Positions 1 through 9,977 of a stretch of 64,000 nucleotides of DNA are shown here, piece by piece. Source of the DNA: Burkholderiales bacterium. GTDB lineage: Bacteria; Pseudomonadota; Gammaproteobacteria; Burkholderiales; Burkholderiaceae_C. Location: positions 62,001-126,000 of the forward strand of contig JACPOI010000015.1 of assembly GCA_016185015.1 (NCBI GenBank), read 5' to 3'. Position numbers and translations under genes: made by a program. Each line of letters opens with the position of its first letter. The first letter of the stretch is position 1. The notes beneath the pieces are model-generated. The model saw nothing but the letters and a program-made list of their open reading frames with translations. It was not told where the DNA came from and made no database searches.

Positions 1-477
1 GGTCTCGACGTGGGTGAGGTACAGGCGCAGATCGAACTCGATCTGGTGGTAGTCCGGCTCCATGTGTGTGCACAGCTGGTAGAAGGCCTTGTCATGGGCC
101 TGGACCTTCAGATGGGCCAGTTCATGCACCGCAATCATCTTCAGAAATTCAACCGGCACCTCCCGGAACAGGGTGGCGATGCGGATCTCTCGTTTGGCCT
201 TCAGCCTGCTGCCTTGCACGCGTGAAATGCTCGTGTGCGTGCCCAGCGCATGCTGGATCACGTGCAGCTTGTTGTCGAAGCAGACCTTGTTCAAGGGCTC
301 GGCGCTGCGCAGGAACTCTGCCTTGAGGTCCTGCACGTAGGAGAACAGGGCCCGGTCGGTCCGGATGCCATGCCGGCGCTGGTATTTTCCCAGCAGCATC
401 TCACCCAGACGACCCTGGGCGAGCAGCTGCTGCACCTGGCTCTGAATTGGCTGCGGATAGCCCGACAGATAGTTCAA
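1..477 (-). CDS. YgjP-type zinc metallopeptidase (DUF45/M48-like), partial at window edge
   Basis: The reading frame runs off the left edge, so only the first 159 codons are present. It shows the metallopeptidase signature HELAHLK followed by HDKAFYQLC and EPDYHQIEFDLRLYL, typical of the YgjP family; the two His and the Glu of HELAH would bind zinc and act in catalysis. No ATG lies near the N-terminus. The best start is TTG at 477, 25 bp after the lysS stop and in the same frame as lysS, giving LNYLSGYPQPIQ, which resembles family N-termini. There is no good ribosome binding site, so translation may depend on lysS. The family is certain in practice; the physiological substrate is unknown. Confidence 0.85.
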   Translation of the reverse strand, partial: MNYLSGYPQPIQSQVQQLLAQGRLGEMLLGKYQRRHGIRTDRALFSYVQDLKAEFLRSAEPLNKVCFDNKLHVIQHALGTHTSISRVQGSRLKAKREIRIATLFREVPVEFLKMIAVHELAHLKVQAHDKAFYQLCTHMEPDYHQIEFDLRLYLTHVET

Positions 478-501
478 GGTGACTGCCGGCGCCGGACCGA
501 C

Positions 502-2034
502 TCAACCCTCGCGGCGTAGCGCCGGGAAGAGGATCACGTCGCGGATGCTGGGGCTGTCGGTCAGCAGCATCATCAGGCGGTCGATGCCGATGCCGCAGCC
601 GCCGGTGGGCGGCATGCCGTATTCGAGCGCGCGCACGAAGTCGTGGTCGAAGAACATAGCTTCATCGTCGCCGCTGTCCTTGGCGGCCACCTGGCTATGG
701 AAGCGTGCGGCCTGCTCCTCGGCGTCGTTCAGCTCGGAGAAGCCGTTGCCGAATTCGCGCCCGGTGATGTAGAGCTCGAAACGTTCGGTCACGTCCGGAC
801 GGGTGTCGCTGGCGCGTGCCAGCGGCGAGATCTCCACCGGGTGCTCGCAGATGAAGATGGGTTGCCAGAGCTTCTCTTCCACGACTTCTTCAAAGTAGAG
901 CACTTGCAGGCTCGACAGCGAACGGGTCGAGAGCTTGTTCTTCTCCTCGTTCAGGCCGAGCTTTTTCAGTGCGTTGACCAGCCAGGCGCTGTCGTCGACA
1001 AAGGCGCTGCCAGCCTCGCTGTGGCGCACGATGGCTTCGCGGATCGTCAGGCGCTCGAACGGCTGGGCCAGGTCCACCGGCTTGCCGCCGTAGCTCAGTT
1101 GCAGCGTGCCAGTGGCCTGCTGGGCGGCATGGCGCACCAGGCCTTCCGTGAAGGTCATGAGGTCCTGGTAGTCCCAGTAGGCCGCATAGAACTCCATCAT
1201 CGTGAACTCGGGGTTGTGGCGCACCGAGATGCCTTCGTTGCGGAAGTTGCGGTTGATCTCGAACACGCGCTCGAAGCCACCCACGATCAGGCGCTTGAGG
1301 TAGAGCTCGGGTGCGATGCGCAGGAACATTTCCTGGTCCAGCGCATTGTGGTGCGTCACGAAGGGCTTGGCATTGGCGCCGCCCGGGATCGGATGCAGCA
1401 TGGGCGTTTCGACTTCCAGGAAGCCGTGCGTGACCATGAACTCGCGGATCGAGCTCACGGCCCTGCTGCGTGCGACGAAACGCTTGCGCGCCTCTTCGTC
1501 GGTCATCAGGTCCACGTAGCGCTGGCGGTACTTGACCTCTTGGTCGGCCACGCCGTGGAACTTGTCGGGCATGGGGCGCAGGCTCTTGGTCAGCAGGCGC
1601 ACGCTGGTGGCCTGGATGGACAACTCGCCGGTCTTGGTCTTGAAGACCAGGCCTTCGGCGGCCACGATGTCACCCAGGTCCCAGTGCTTGAAGGTTTCGT
1701 AGGCTTCCTCGCCGATCTCGTCGCGCTTGACGTAGATCTGGATGCGGCCGCTGCTGTCCTGCAGGGTGGCGAAGCTGGCCTTGCCCATGACGCGCTTGAG
1801 CATCATGCGGCCGGCCACGCTGGCGCGGCTGGCCTGGGCCAGCAGGCCCTCGGGCGTCTGGCCGGCGTGGGCGGCAAAGAGGTCGGCGGCGCGGTCGGCC
1901 GGCTTGAAGTCGTTGGGGAAGGCCGGGCCCTTGCCCTCGGCCTGCCGCTGGCGGATGGCCTTGAGCTTTTCGCGCCGTTCGGCGATCAGCTGGTTTTCGT
2001 CCTGGGCGGGGGCAGCGGTGTGTTGTTCTGACAT
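502..2034 (-). CDS. lysS: lysine--tRNA ligase (class II)
   Basis: Cytoplasmic enzyme that charges tRNA-Lys with lysine using ATP. The 510-residue product matches the usual bacterial LysS length. An N-terminal OB-fold anticodon-binding part (about residues 80-190) precedes the class II catalytic core. Motif 2 is seen as [20 protein letters not shown] and motif 3 as [20 protein letters not shown] near the C-terminus. ATG start at 2034. A 6-bp hairpin (2055-2060 with 2066-2071) lies just upstream in the likely leader. It is divergent from yggT and is followed in the same frame by the YgjP-type gene. Confidence 0.98.
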   Translation of the reverse strand: MSEQHTAAPAQDENQLIAERREKLKAIRQRQAEGKGPAFPNDFKPADRAADLFAAHAGQTPEGLLAQASRASVAGRMMLKRVMGKASFATLQDSSGRIQIYVKRDEIGEEAYETFKHWDLGDIVAAEGLVFKTKTGELSIQATSVRLLTKSLRPMPDKFHGVADQEVKYRQRYVDLMTDEEARKRFVARSRAVSSIREFMVTHGFLEVETPMLHPIPGGANAKPFVTHHNALDQEMFLRIAPELYLKRLIVGGFERVFEINRNFRNEGISVRHNPEFTMMEFYAAYWDYQDLMTFTEGLVRHAAQQATGTLQLSYGGKPVDLAQPFERLTIREAIVRHSEAGSAFVDDSAWLVNALKKLGLNEEKNKLSTRSLSSLQVLYFEEVVEEKLWQPIFICEHPVEISPLARASDTRPDVTERFELYITGREFGNGFSELNDAEEQAARFHSQVAAKDSGDDEAMFFDHDFVRALEYGMPPTGGCGIGIDRLMMLLTDSPSIRDVILFPALRREG

Positions 2035-2134
2035 GAGAGGGCCGGGTAGGAGGTGGCCCTGAGAGAGGGCCAGAACCCGCTATTTTAATGACGCTATCAT
2101 CCCTTCAGCTTTTTCCCTTCTGTCCGGGCCTGTC

Positions 2135-2695
2135 ATGCTGTTCCAGATCTTTTCCCTCTTGCTCGAAGTCGTGGCCGGCGTACTCGGTGGCGCCTGTCTC
2201 TTGCGCCTGTACATGCAGTACCAGCGCATCCCCATGTCGTCGCGCTCGGGCAATCCGCTGGGCCGTTTTGTCTTTGCCTTGACCGACTGGCTGGTGCTGC
2301 CGCTGCGCCGTTTTGTGCCCTCTGCCGGCCGCTGGGACCTCTCCAGCCTGCTGGCGGCCTGGCTGATCGAGCTGGCCATGTTTTCGCTCTTGTGGGTTTT
2401 CACCAGCTTCGTCGCCAGCTATGTGTCGGTGCTGATCCTGGCCGCTTTTGGCGTGGTGCGCCTCGTGATTTCCGGCCTGACCGGGCTGGTGATCGTCTAC
2501 GCGGTGCTGTCCTGGGTGCAGTCGCATACGGTGCTGTCCGACATCATCGAGCGCCTGGTGGCACCTTTCCTGGCACCGATCCGCCGTTTCGTACCGTTGG
2601 TGGGCGGGGTGGACCTGTCGCCCCTGGTGCTGCTGGTCTTGCTGCAGGTGGCGGCCATCGTGCTGGGACATCTGCAGGGCCTGGCGCTGCTCTAG
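2135..2695 (+). CDS. YggT family integral membrane protein
   Basis: 186-residue hydrophobic protein with two copies of the YggT unit. Each copy has a membrane segment pair followed by an RPFVP-like motif: LPLRRFVPSAGRWDLSSLL in the first half and APIRRFVPLVGGVDLSPLV in the second. The ATG at 2135 begins MLFQIFSLLLEVVAGVLGG. Homologues are linked to osmotic stress and, in some bacteria, cell division or cofactor assembly, but the molecular role is unsettled. The gene is monocistronic here: divergent from lysS and convergent with accD, with a hairpin between it and accD. Confidence 0.9.
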   Translation: MLFQIFSLLLEVVAGVLGGACLLRLYMQYQRIPMSSRSGNPLGRFVFALTDWLVLPLRRFVPSAGRWDLSSLLAAWLIELAMFSLLWVFTSFVASYVSVLILAAFGVVRLVISGLTGLVIVYAVLSWVQSHTVLSDIIERLVAPFLAPIRRFVPLVGGVDLSPLVLLVLLQVAAIVLGHLQGLALL

Positions 2696-2723
2696 AAAGC
2701 AGAAAGCCGGCGCAAGGCCGGCT
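2694..2723 (-). terminator. intrinsic terminator of the trp-accD transcript
   Basis: AGCCGGC (2705-2711) and GCCGGCT (2717-2723) form a 7-bp stem with a 5-nt loop. Read on the minus strand the stem is followed by TTTCTGCTTTCT, a T-rich tail. It lies 21 bp past the accD stop and also faces the end of yggT. Confidence 0.75.
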
Positions 2724-2744
2724 CTCCGTTGGCGCAGGATCCGC

Positions 2745-3617
2745 TCAGATCACGGCATCGGCCGGCTGGCGCTGCAACATGGCCAGGGTGTTGGCCACGG
2801 TCTTGCGCAGTTCACGGCGGTCGCAGATGAAGTCCACGGCGCCCTTTTCCTGCAGGAACTCGGCGCGCTGGAAGCCTTCGGGCAGCTTCACGCGCACTGT
2901 GGACTCGATCACGCGCGGGCCGGCAAAGCCGATCAGGGCCTTGGGCTCGGCAATCACCACGTCGCCCAGGAAGGCGAAGCCGGCGCTCACGCCGCCCATG
3001 GTCGGGTCGGTCAGCACGCTGATGTAGGGCAGCTTCTTCTTGGCCAGGCGGGTCAGGGCGGCGTTGGTCTTGGCCATCTGCATCAGGGAGAGCAGGCCTT
3101 CCTGCATACGGGCGCCGCCGGTGGCGGTGAAGCACAGGAAAGGCACCTTCTGCTCGATGGCGGTCTCGACGCCGCGCACGAAACGCTCGCCGACCACGGA
3201 ACCCATGGAGCCGCCCATGAAGCCGAACTCGAAGCTGGCTGCCACCAGGCTGATGCCGTGCACGGCACCGCCCATGACCACCAGGGCGTCGGTCTCACCG
3301 GTGGCTTCCAGGGCTTCTTTCAGGCGCTCGGGGTATTTGCGGCTGTCCTTGAACTTCAGGGCGTCGACCGGCAGCACTTCCTGGCCGATCTCGAAGCGGC
3401 CTTCGTTGTCCAGGAACAGGTTGAGGCGCGTGCGCGCGTCGATGCGATGGTGGTGGCTGCAGGTCGGACAGACGTTCTGGTTCTGTTCCAGATCGGTCTT
3501 GTAGAGCACGGATTCACAGCTGGGGCACTTGATCCACAGGCCCTCGGGCACGCTGCGGCGATCGGCCGGGTCGGTGTGCTGGATTTTCGGGGGCAGAAGT
3601 TTTTCGAGCCAACTCAT
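2745..3617 (-). CDS. accD: acetyl-CoA carboxylase carboxyltransferase subunit beta
   Basis: Subunit of the carboxyltransferase that moves carboxyl from biotin to acetyl-CoA, giving malonyl-CoA for fatty acid synthesis. The 290-residue protein starts [10 protein letters not shown] and carries the four-cysteine zinc ribbon at C31, C34, C50 and C53 (CPSC, then CPTC). The crotonase-fold core includes [20 protein letters not shown] and [17 protein letters not shown]. It is the last gene of the minus-strand run after trpA, with a 57-bp gap holding a short GGGGTCAGA repeat, and ends at a hairpin terminator. Confidence 0.98.
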   Translation of the reverse strand: MSWLEKLLPPKIQHTDPADRRSVPEGLWIKCPSCESVLYKTDLEQNQNVCPTCSHHHRIDARTRLNLFLDNEGRFEIGQEVLPVDALKFKDSRKYPERLKEALEATGETDALVVMGGAVHGISLVAASFEFGFMGGSMGSVVGERFVRGVETAIEQKVPFLCFTATGGARMQEGLLSLMQMAKTNAALTRLAKKKLPYISVLTDPTMGGVSAGFAFLGDVVIAEPKALIGFAGPRVIESTVRVKLPEGFQRAEFLQEKGAVDFICDRRELRKTVANTLAMLQRQPADAVI

Positions 3618-3631
3618 GGTGTACTTCCTTT

Positions 3632-3650
3632 AATTGGGGTCAGATTCCAA
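3632..3650. repeat. short REP-like element (AATTGGGGTCAGATTCCAA)
   Basis: A GGGGTCAGA core in the trpA-accD gap, close to the accD start. The same core recurs in the sdhA-sdhB gap at 18248-18257. Sequences of this look are dispersed extragenic elements in many proteobacteria, sometimes mobilised by RAYT transposases; that assignment is inference. Confidence 0.45.
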
Positions 3651-3674
3651 CGACGGTCAGGCGCAAGACCGGCA

Positions 3675-4493
3675 TTATGAATCCAAAGCTTGGCGAATTT
3701 CCCGCAGGAAATCCGAGGCCACGGCAACGACTTGTGCCCGGGGCAGGGGGTCGATCAGCTGGATGATGCGGCTGCCGATGACCACGGCGTCGGCCACCCG
3801 GCTCACGGCTCTGGCGCTGGCCGCGTCACGGATGCCGAAACCCACGCCCACCGGCACCTTCACGTGCTGGCGGATGCGCGGCAGCATGGCCTCCACGGCG
3901 GCGGTGTCCAGGGTGCCGGCGCCGGTCACGCCTTTGAGGGAGACGTAATAGACGTAGCCGCTGGCCACACGAGCCACCTGGGCCATGCGTTCGTCGGTGC
4001 TGGTGGGGGCCAGCAGGAAGATCAGGTCCAGGCCGTGTTTTTTCAGCGCGGCAGCAAAGCCTTCGCATTCCTCGGGCGGGTAGTCCACCACCAACACGCC
4101 ATCCACGCCGGCGGCGGCGGCATCACGCGCGAAGGCGTTGGGGCCGCTGGCCTGGTGCAACTGGTCGTAGCGCTCGATCGGGTTGGCGTAGCCCATCAGA
4201 ACCACGGGGGTGGTGCTGTTTTTCTGGCGAAAGACGCGCACCATCTCCAGCACTTGGCGCAGGCCGATGCCGGCGGCCAGGGCCTTGTCACCGGCCGCCT
4301 GGATGACCGGGCCGTCGGCGCTGGGGTCGGAGAAGGGCACACCCAGCTCGATGACATCGGAGCCCGCAGCCACCATGCCGTGCATGAGCTCGGGCGTGAT
4401 GTCGGGATAGGGGTAGCCGGCCGTGATGAAAGGGATCAGGGCCTTGCGCTGGCTTTTCTGCAGCGCGGCGAACGTGGAAGCGATGCGGCTCAT
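3675..4493 (-). CDS. trpA: tryptophan synthase alpha subunit
   Basis: Splits indole-3-glycerol phosphate into indole and glyceraldehyde 3-phosphate; indole is channelled to TrpB. The 272-residue TIM barrel shows the catalytic Glu in [20 protein letters not shown] near residues 45-64 and the conserved VTGAGTLD and [14 protein letters not shown] phosphate-binding segments. The ATG overlaps the trpB stop by 4 nt (ATGA), so the two subunits are translationally coupled. Confidence 0.98.
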   Translation of the reverse strand: MSRIASTFAALQKSQRKALIPFITAGYPYPDITPELMHGMVAAGSDVIELGVPFSDPSADGPVIQAAGDKALAAGIGLRQVLEMVRVFRQKNSTTPVVLMGYANPIERYDQLHQASGPNAFARDAAAAGVDGVLVVDYPPEECEGFAAALKKHGLDLIFLLAPTSTDERMAQVARVASGYVYYVSLKGVTGAGTLDTAAVEAMLPRIRQHVKVPVGVGFGIRDAASARAVSRVADAVVIGSRIIQLIDPLPRAQVVAVASDFLREIRQALDS

Positions 4494-5779
4494 TTTTTCA
4501 ACTCGATCTTTTGTTCGGCCATACCACCCTTGACGGCCTGGCCCTTGCAGCTCGGGCGGCAGTAGAAGTCAGCCTGGCTCAGGTCGGCCACGGTGCCGAT
4601 GTCCTTGTCGCCCCGGCCGGAGAGGTTGACCAGGATGGACTGGTCAGTACGCATGGTTTTGGCCAGTTTCATGGCGTAGGCCACGGCATGGCTGGACTCC
4701 AGCGCCGGGATGATGCCTTCGGTGCGGCACAGGTAGTGGAAGGCGGCCAGCGCCTCGGTGTCGGTGATGCCCACGTACTCGGCGCGGCCGATGTCCTTGA
4801 GGAAGGCGTGCTCAGGACCGACACCGGGGTAATCCAGGCCGGCGCTGATGCTGTGTGTTTCCGTGACTTGGCCGTCTTCGTTCTGTAGCACGTAGGTGCG
4901 GTTGCCGTGCAGCACGCCCGGGCTGCCGCGTTGCAGCGAGGCCGAGTGCTTGCCGGAGTCCATGCCCTCGCCAGCGGCTTCCACGCCGATCAGGCGCGTC
5001 TGCTCGTGCTGGATATAGGGGTAGAAGATGCCCATGGCATTGCTGCCGCCGCCCACGCAGGCGACCACGGCGTCGGGCTGCGCGCTTTTGCAGCCGGTGC
5101 GCTGAAGCATCTCGGGCATCTGCACCAAGCATTCCTCTCCGATCACGCTCTGGAAGTCACGCACCATCATGGGATAGGGATGCGGGCCGGCGACGGTGCC
5201 GATGATGTAGAACGTGTTGTCCACATTGGCCACCCAGTCGCGCATGGCCTCGTTCAGCGCGTCCTTGAGCGTCTTGCTGCCGGATTCGACCGGCACCACG
5301 GTGGCACCCAGCAGTTTCATGCGGTAGACGTTGGGGCTTTGGCGCTTGACGTCTTCGGAGCCCATGTAGACCACGCATTCCAGGCCATAGCGTGCGCAGA
5401 TGGTGGCCGTGGCCACACCGTGCTGGCCGGCGCCGGTCTCGGCAATGATGCGCGTCTTACCCATGCGGCGGGCCAGCATGGCCTGGCCGATGGTGTTGTT
5501 GATCTTGTGCGCGCCGGTGTGGTTCAGGTCCTCGCGCTTGAGGAAGATCTGGGCGCCACCTTGCTCGCGGCTCATGCGTGCGGCGTGGTAGACCGGCGAG
5601 GGGCGGCCAACGAAATGGGCCAGCTCGTACTTGAACTCAGCCATGAAGGCCGGGTCGTGCTGGTACTTGGCGTAGGCTGCGCGCAGCTCGTTGATGGCAT
5701 GGGTCAGCGTTTCGCTGACGAAGCTGCCGCCATAGATGCCGAAATGGCCCTTGGGGTCGGGCTGATGGTATTCAAACAT
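4490..5779 (-). CDS. trpB: tryptophan synthase beta subunit
   Basis: PLP enzyme that condenses indole with serine to make tryptophan. The PLP lysine lies in [11 protein letters not shown], and the phosphate-binding GGGSN loop is in [16 protein letters not shown] place the start at ATG 5779 ([18 protein letters not shown]), 4 nt after the trpF stop and with GCAGG upstream; the frame stays open to 5827 but that extension does not look like TrpB. At 429 residues it is longer than the usual ~400. The extra length is a C-terminal tail with two cysteines ([15 protein letters not shown]). Confidence 0.97.
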   Translation of the reverse strand: MFEYHQPDPKGHFGIYGGSFVSETLTHAINELRAAYAKYQHDPAFMAEFKYELAHFVGRPSPVYHAARMSREQGGAQIFLKREDLNHTGAHKINNTIGQAMLARRMGKTRIIAETGAGQHGVATATICARYGLECVVYMGSEDVKRQSPNVYRMKLLGATVVPVESGSKTLKDALNEAMRDWVANVDNTFYIIGTVAGPHPYPMMVRDFQSVIGEECLVQMPEMLQRTGCKSAQPDAVVACVGGGSNAMGIFYPYIQHEQTRLIGVEAAGEGMDSGKHSASLQRGSPGVLHGNRTYVLQNEDGQVTETHSISAGLDYPGVGPEHAFLKDIGRAEYVGITDTEALAAFHYLCRTEGIIPALESSHAVAYAMKLAKTMRTDQSILVNLSGRGDKDIGTVADLSQADFYCRPSCKGQAVKGGMAEQKIELKK

Positions 5780-5783
5780 GGGT

Positions 5784-6461
5784 TTAACCTGCAATGGGCT
5801 TGTCCGCGGCACGCACGGCCGCGACAAACTGGTGGATCTTGTCGGCGCTCTTGATGCCCTTGGAGGCTTCGACGCCGGAGCTCACATCGACGGCCAGCGA
5901 CTTACAGCGCGGCCGCAGCTGCGCGATGCCATCGGCTACGTTTGCAGGTGTGAGCCCACCACTCAAGACGAGGTGAGCGTCGACGTTTGGAGGAAGAAGT
6001 GACCAATCGAATGCCTTGCCGCCGCCCCCGAAACCCTCGACATGGGCGTCGAGCAGGATGGCCTGGGCGGCCGAGTAATCCTGGGCGTATTTTACGAGGT
6101 CGAAGCTTCGCCCCGCTTCCCCGACGGGAATGCGGGCGGCGCGCAGGAAAGGGCGGGTGCCGGCAGCCAGTTGGCACTGATCCGGGGTTTCGTCGCCATG
6201 GAACTGCAGGGTGGCGGTCGGCACCAGGTCGCAGGCGGCCCGGATGGCCTGCGGGCTGGCATTGACGACCAGCAGCACCGGCGTCACAAAGGGGGGCAGG
6301 CGGCGCGCCAATTCGGCGGCGCGCTGGGCCGTCACGTGGCGAGGGCTCTTCTCGTACAGCACGAAACCCACGGCATCGGCGCCGGCGGCCACAGCCGCCT
6401 CCACGTCCTGCTCGCGCGTCAGGCCGCAGATCTTGATACGCGTCCTAGGCAGCTTATTCAT
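5784..6461 (-). CDS. trpF: phosphoribosylanthranilate isomerase
   Basis: Tryptophan pathway TIM-barrel isomerase acting on N-(5-phosphoribosyl)anthranilate. The 225-residue product starts at ATG 6461 ([20 protein letters not shown]), which overlaps the truA stop by 4 nt; a TTG three codons upstream is possible but less likely. The KICGLTR motif carries the catalytic Cys, and [10 protein letters not shown] and AVDVSSGVE form the phosphate-binding end. trpF-trpB-trpA are one translational unit here; trpE, trpG, trpD and trpC are not in the window. Confidence 0.97.
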   Translation of the reverse strand: MNKLPRTRIKICGLTREQDVEAAVAAGADAVGFVLYEKSPRHVTAQRAAELARRLPPFVTPVLLVVNASPQAIRAACDLVPTATLQFHGDETPDQCQLAAGTRPFLRAARIPVGEAGRSFDLVKYAQDYSAAQAILLDAHVEGFGGGGKAFDWSLLPPNVDAHLVLSGGLTPANVADGIAQLRPRCKSLAVDVSSGVEASKGIKSADKIHQFVAAVRAADKPIAG

Positions 6462-7240
6462 GGCAGCCAATCATACGCAGGCGTGCGGTCCGGCAGGCCC
6501 CAGTGGGCGTCGTAGCGCGGCCCCAGGAAGTACAGGCCGTCGGGCGCGAAGGTGGGCGCGGCGGCATCGCGGCTGCGTGCAGCCAGCACCTCGGCCATCC
6601 AGGCTGGGGGCTGTTTGCCCTGGCCGATGACGATGAGGCAGCCCATGAGGTTGCGGATCATGTGATGCAGGAAGGCGCTGGCCTCGAACTCGAAGCGCCA
6701 ATAGGCGCCGCGCCGGCTGATCTCGATGCGCAGCATGTTCTTGACCGGTGACAGGGCCTGGCAGGCCGAGGCGCGGAAGGAGGTGAAGTCGTGCTCCCCC
6801 AGCAGGTGCCGGGCCGCTTCCTGCATGCGCTCCAGGTCCAGGGGCTGGAAGACCCAGCCGACGCGATGCGCGTCGACGCTGGGGCGCACCGGCGACTCCA
6901 GCAACAGGTAGGCGTAACGGCGTGAGGTGGCGCTGGCGCGGCAGTGGAAGGCCTCGGGGACGATCTGCGCCCATTGCACGGCGATGTCGCGCGGCAGGAA
7001 GCTGTTGGTCCCGCGGACCCAGGCGTAGGGTGTGCGCTCGGCTGTGGTGTCAAAGTGCACCACCTGCATGAGGCCGTGCACGCCGGCGTCGGTGCGGCCG
7101 GCGCAGAGGGTGGAGACGCGTTGGTCGGCGAACTGGCCCAGCGCTTTTTCCAGCTGGTCCTGGACCGTGCGACCCGACGGCTGGCTCTGCCAGCCGTCGT
7201 AGGAGTGGCCGTCGTAGCTGACGCCGAGGGCGACCCTCAC
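6458..7240 (-). CDS. truA: tRNA pseudouridine(38-40) synthase
   Basis: Makes pseudouridine at tRNA positions 38-40. The catalytic aspartate sits in the family motif CAGRTDAGVHG near residues 46-56. The 260-residue length is normal. Translation starts at GTG 7240 (MRVALGVSYDGHSYDGW), as no in-frame ATG is near. It lies between fimV and trpF, as in many Burkholderiales, and its stop overlaps the trpF start. Confidence 0.97.
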   Translation of the reverse strand: MRVALGVSYDGHSYDGWQSQPSGRTVQDQLEKALGQFADQRVSTLCAGRTDAGVHGLMQVVHFDTTAERTPYAWVRGTNSFLPRDIAVQWAQIVPEAFHCRASATSRRYAYLLLESPVRPSVDAHRVGWVFQPLDLERMQEAARHLLGEHDFTSFRASACQALSPVKNMLRIEISRRGAYWRFEFEASAFLHHMIRNLMGCLIVIGQGKQPPAWMAEVLAARSRDAAAPTFAPDGLYFLGPRYDAHWGLPDRTPAYDWLP

Positions 7241-7278
7241 GACGCGGCCTGTGCCATGGACGAAGGGACCCGGCCGGA

Positions 7279-9765
7279 TCAGCCGAGCTGGGCCAGGGCC
7301 TTCTGTGCGCGGGCCTTCATGTCACCCGAGGCTTCGGCAATGATTTCCTCGATCAGCGCGCGGGCGCCGTCGGTGTCGCCGATGGCCTTGAACTCGTCGG
7401 CCAGTGCCAGCTTGGTGCCCAGTGGGTCGTCCGAACCCGTGCCGGGTTCCACGGAAGGCGTGCCGAGGTCGAGCGAGAGCCCGCCCATGTCGAAGTTCAT
7501 CATGTTGTCCGCAGCGGGGGCCGGGGCAGCGGCCCTCGGGCTGATCTGCGGCAGGGGCGGAGCTTCGAAGGCCAGGCTGTTGTCGGGTGCCGAGGCAATC
7601 GGTGCGGGCATGGTGGCGGCGGAGGGCGCAGGAGCGCGCGACTCTGCTTCGTCCAGCGAGAAGTCCAGATCCAGATCGAGGTCCATGCTGGCAGCGGCGG
7701 CAACAGGGGCCGGGGCCGCCTGGCGCGCGGGCTGGCTGGCGTAGCTGCTGGGGGTGGCCTGCAAGGGGGCGGGTACCGAAGCCGGGGGTTCGCCGCCGGG
7801 GTGGTAGGCCTCGTTGTTCGGGTCGATGCCGCGACCGAGTTCACAGATCTGCTCCCACTCTGTGCCACTGCCGCCGGTCACCTTGTAGGCTTCCTTGGCG
7901 ATCACTCCGAAATTCTTGACATCGCGCCGCTTGGCGTAGATCTCCAGGAGTTTCTGGTGGATGGCCACGCGGCTCGGATGATTGCGCAGCGCTTCCTTGA
8001 GGATTTCTTCGGCCTGCAGGTCACGGCCATAAGCGAGATAGACATCGGCTTCAGCGACGGGGTCGACATCGTCGCCAGCATCGAGCTGGCTGGGCGAATA
8101 GACCATGGACGAGGAACTGCTGGCACCATTGTCGTTGGTGTCAACTCGTTGTCCGCCGCTTGCGCCGAAAAAAGAGTCAGGCTGGAGACGGCTCTCCAGG
8201 TAGGCGCTGTCGACTTGTCCTGCATTCTTGCGCTGGCGGCTGCGGTAGAAGGCCAGGCCGGCCAGCAGGGCCACCAGACCACCGGCCGCAGCCGGGATCA
8301 GCGGGTTGTCCATCAACTCGTCCAGCAGCGAGGGCTCCTCGGCCACGGGCGCCGGCATGGGGGCCGATGCCGCCGGGCGCGGAGCGGGTGCAGCCGCCTT
8401 GGGCGCGGAGGCGGCCGCAGCCGGCGCAGCGACAGGCGGTGCCACCGGGGCTGCTGCAACTTGCGGTGCGGGGGCGGGAGTCGCCACCGGTGCCGAGGCC
8501 ACTGGCGCCGCTACCGGTGCGGCAGGAGCGGCCGGTTTGGTGGCCGGTGCGGGTGCCGGCGTAGCAGCCTTGCTGAGTTTTTCCAGCTCGGCCACGTTCT
8601 TGGACAGTTCCTCGGTGCGGGCTGCCGCATCCTTGGCGCTGCGTTCCTTGGCCAGTTTGTCTTCCGGGGCTTTGGCCTGGACAGCGCCCTTGGACAGGGT
8701 CAGCTTGTCGGGTGCGGTGGTCGCAGCTTTCTTTTCCTCGACCTGGGTCTGCACGGCGCCGCTGGTCTTGCGGTCGGCCGCTGCCTCAGGACTGGCCGGC
8801 GCGCTGGCCGCCAGGCGGCGGCGGAATTCGTTGAAGTCCTTGCTCTGGGTCTGCAGGATCTGGCGGGCTTCCTCGGCCGGCGTGGCTTGCGCGTCTTCTG
8901 CGCCGGGCATGTCCAGTACGGCACCCTTGCGCAGCCGGTTGACGTTGCCGCCGATAAAGGCGTCCGGGTTGCTGCGCAACATGGCCACCAGCATCTGGTC
9001 GAGGGATACCTCGGCTGGCTTCTGGTTCAGCGCCAGCTTGCCGGCGGTATCGCCAGCCTTGACGGTGATGCGCTCGCGGCCAGCCACGGCAGGCGGTGGC
9101 GGCTCCGCACTCTTGCGGGGCTCGGCGGCGGGCGCGGGGGCTGCCGCACTGGCTGCTTCGCTTGCAGGCTTGGCTGCAGCGTCTGCGGCAGGCGCTGCAG
9201 ACGGTTCCGGCGCTGCGCTGGCCGGTGTTTCCGGTGCCGGCACGGGGGCCGGGACGGCAGCTTCAACAGGCGCGGGGGGCGGTGCGATGCGGATCGGCAC
9301 CGAGCTGACCTGGGGTGCCTGCGGCACGACGGCGGTCTGGGCGCCATTGAGGACCGGTGGATCGAAGAGCATCGTGTAATCACGCACGATGCGACCCGAG
9401 GACCAGTTGGCCTCGAGGATCAGGTCCACATAGGGTTCATTGACGGCACGCGCATTGCTCAGGCGCAGGTACTGCTGCCCATTAGCGCGCTTTTGCAGGG
9501 AGATCTGCAGGCCATTGAGCGCTGAGCTGTACTCCATGCCACTGGCGCGGAAGGTGTCCGGCAAGGCCACACGGGGCCGCAGTGAGGATGCTTCGTCCTC
9601 ACTGATTTCCAGGATCTCGATCTCGGCGCGCAGCGGCTCGCCCAGCGCTGACTGGACCATGATGCGTCCCAGCGATAAAGCCTCAGCTTGTGACCCCCAC
9701 AAACCGAGAACCGAGGCAGAGGCCAGGGCCAAGGCGGTTCTTTGCCAGCGTGTTTTGGAAATCAA
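7279..9765 (-). CDS. fimV: FimV/HubP-family peptidoglycan-binding polar protein
   Basis: Large (828-residue) inner-membrane protein that in relatives organises the cell pole and supports type IV pilus function. A signal peptide (about 1-29) leads into the conserved LGRIMVQSALGEPLRAEIEI domain. A Pro/Ala-rich linker follows, then a LysM-like peptidoglycan-binding segment (about 232-285, ITVKAGDTAGKLA). A second Ala/Pro-rich stretch precedes a single membrane helix at about 488-508 (AAAGGLVALLAGLAFYRSR). A cytoplasmic acidic part ends in the FimV C-terminal TPR-like domain (LALADEFKAIGDTDGARALI). The start is TTG at 9765, supported by GGAGG 8 nt upstream. Confidence 0.93.
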   Translation of the reverse strand: MISKTRWQRTALALASASVLGLWGSQAEALSLGRIMVQSALGEPLRAEIEILEISEDEASSLRPRVALPDTFRASGMEYSSALNGLQISLQKRANGQQYLRLSNARAVNEPYVDLILEANWSSGRIVRDYTMLFDPPVLNGAQTAVVPQAPQVSSVPIRIAPPPAPVEAAVPAPVPAPETPASAAPEPSAAPAADAAAKPASEAASAAAPAPAAEPRKSAEPPPPAVAGRERITVKAGDTAGKLALNQKPAEVSLDQMLVAMLRSNPDAFIGGNVNRLRKGAVLDMPGAEDAQATPAEEARQILQTQSKDFNEFRRRLAASAPASPEAAADRKTSGAVQTQVEEKKAATTAPDKLTLSKGAVQAKAPEDKLAKERSAKDAAARTEELSKNVAELEKLSKAATPAPAPATKPAAPAAPVAAPVASAPVATPAPAPQVAAAPVAPPVAAPAAAASAPKAAAPAPRPAASAPMPAPVAEEPSLLDELMDNPLIPAAAGGLVALLAGLAFYRSRQRKNAGQVDSAYLESRLQPDSFFGASGGQRVDTNDNGASSSSSMVYSPSQLDAGDDVDPVAEADVYLAYGRDLQAEEILKEALRNHPSRVAIHQKLLEIYAKRRDVKNFGVIAKEAYKVTGGSGTEWEQICELGRGIDPNNEAYHPGGEPPASVPAPLQATPSSYASQPARQAAPAPVAAAASMDLDLDLDFSLDEAESRAPAPSAATMPAPIASAPDNSLAFEAPPLPQISPRAAAPAPAADNMMNFDMGGLSLDLGTPSVEPGTGSDDPLGTKLALADEFKAIGDTDGARALIEEIIAEASGDMKARAQKALAQLG

Positions 9766-9929
9766 TTTAGGGGCCTCCGATGATCGGGCGACAAATAGCG
9801 TAAACAGTCATGCTTGATGATCCTCAAACACGAGCCTTGAATCTGGAAAAGTACCTTAACATCAATACTTTAGCCTGACAAGCTGAGAAAGCGCTTAACC
9901 TTCTTGGCCTAAGCCGGCCAGCCTTCCCT

Positions 9930-9969
9930 GGGCCTCATTTGTTGTTCAATGGCAACGAGTGTGAGGCCC
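9930..9969. repeat. inverted repeat downstream of asd
   Basis: GGGCCTCA (9930-9937) and TGAGGCCC (9962-9969) form an 8-bp stem, with GTTG and CAAC able to pair inside. It lies just past the asd stop in the 212-bp asd-fimV gap. On the minus strand no T-run follows, so it may stabilise mRNA rather than terminate. The rest of the gap is AT-richer and probably holds the fimV promoter, but I see no convincing -35/-10 pair. Confidence 0.4.
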
Positions 9970-9977
9970 GAGGGGTA

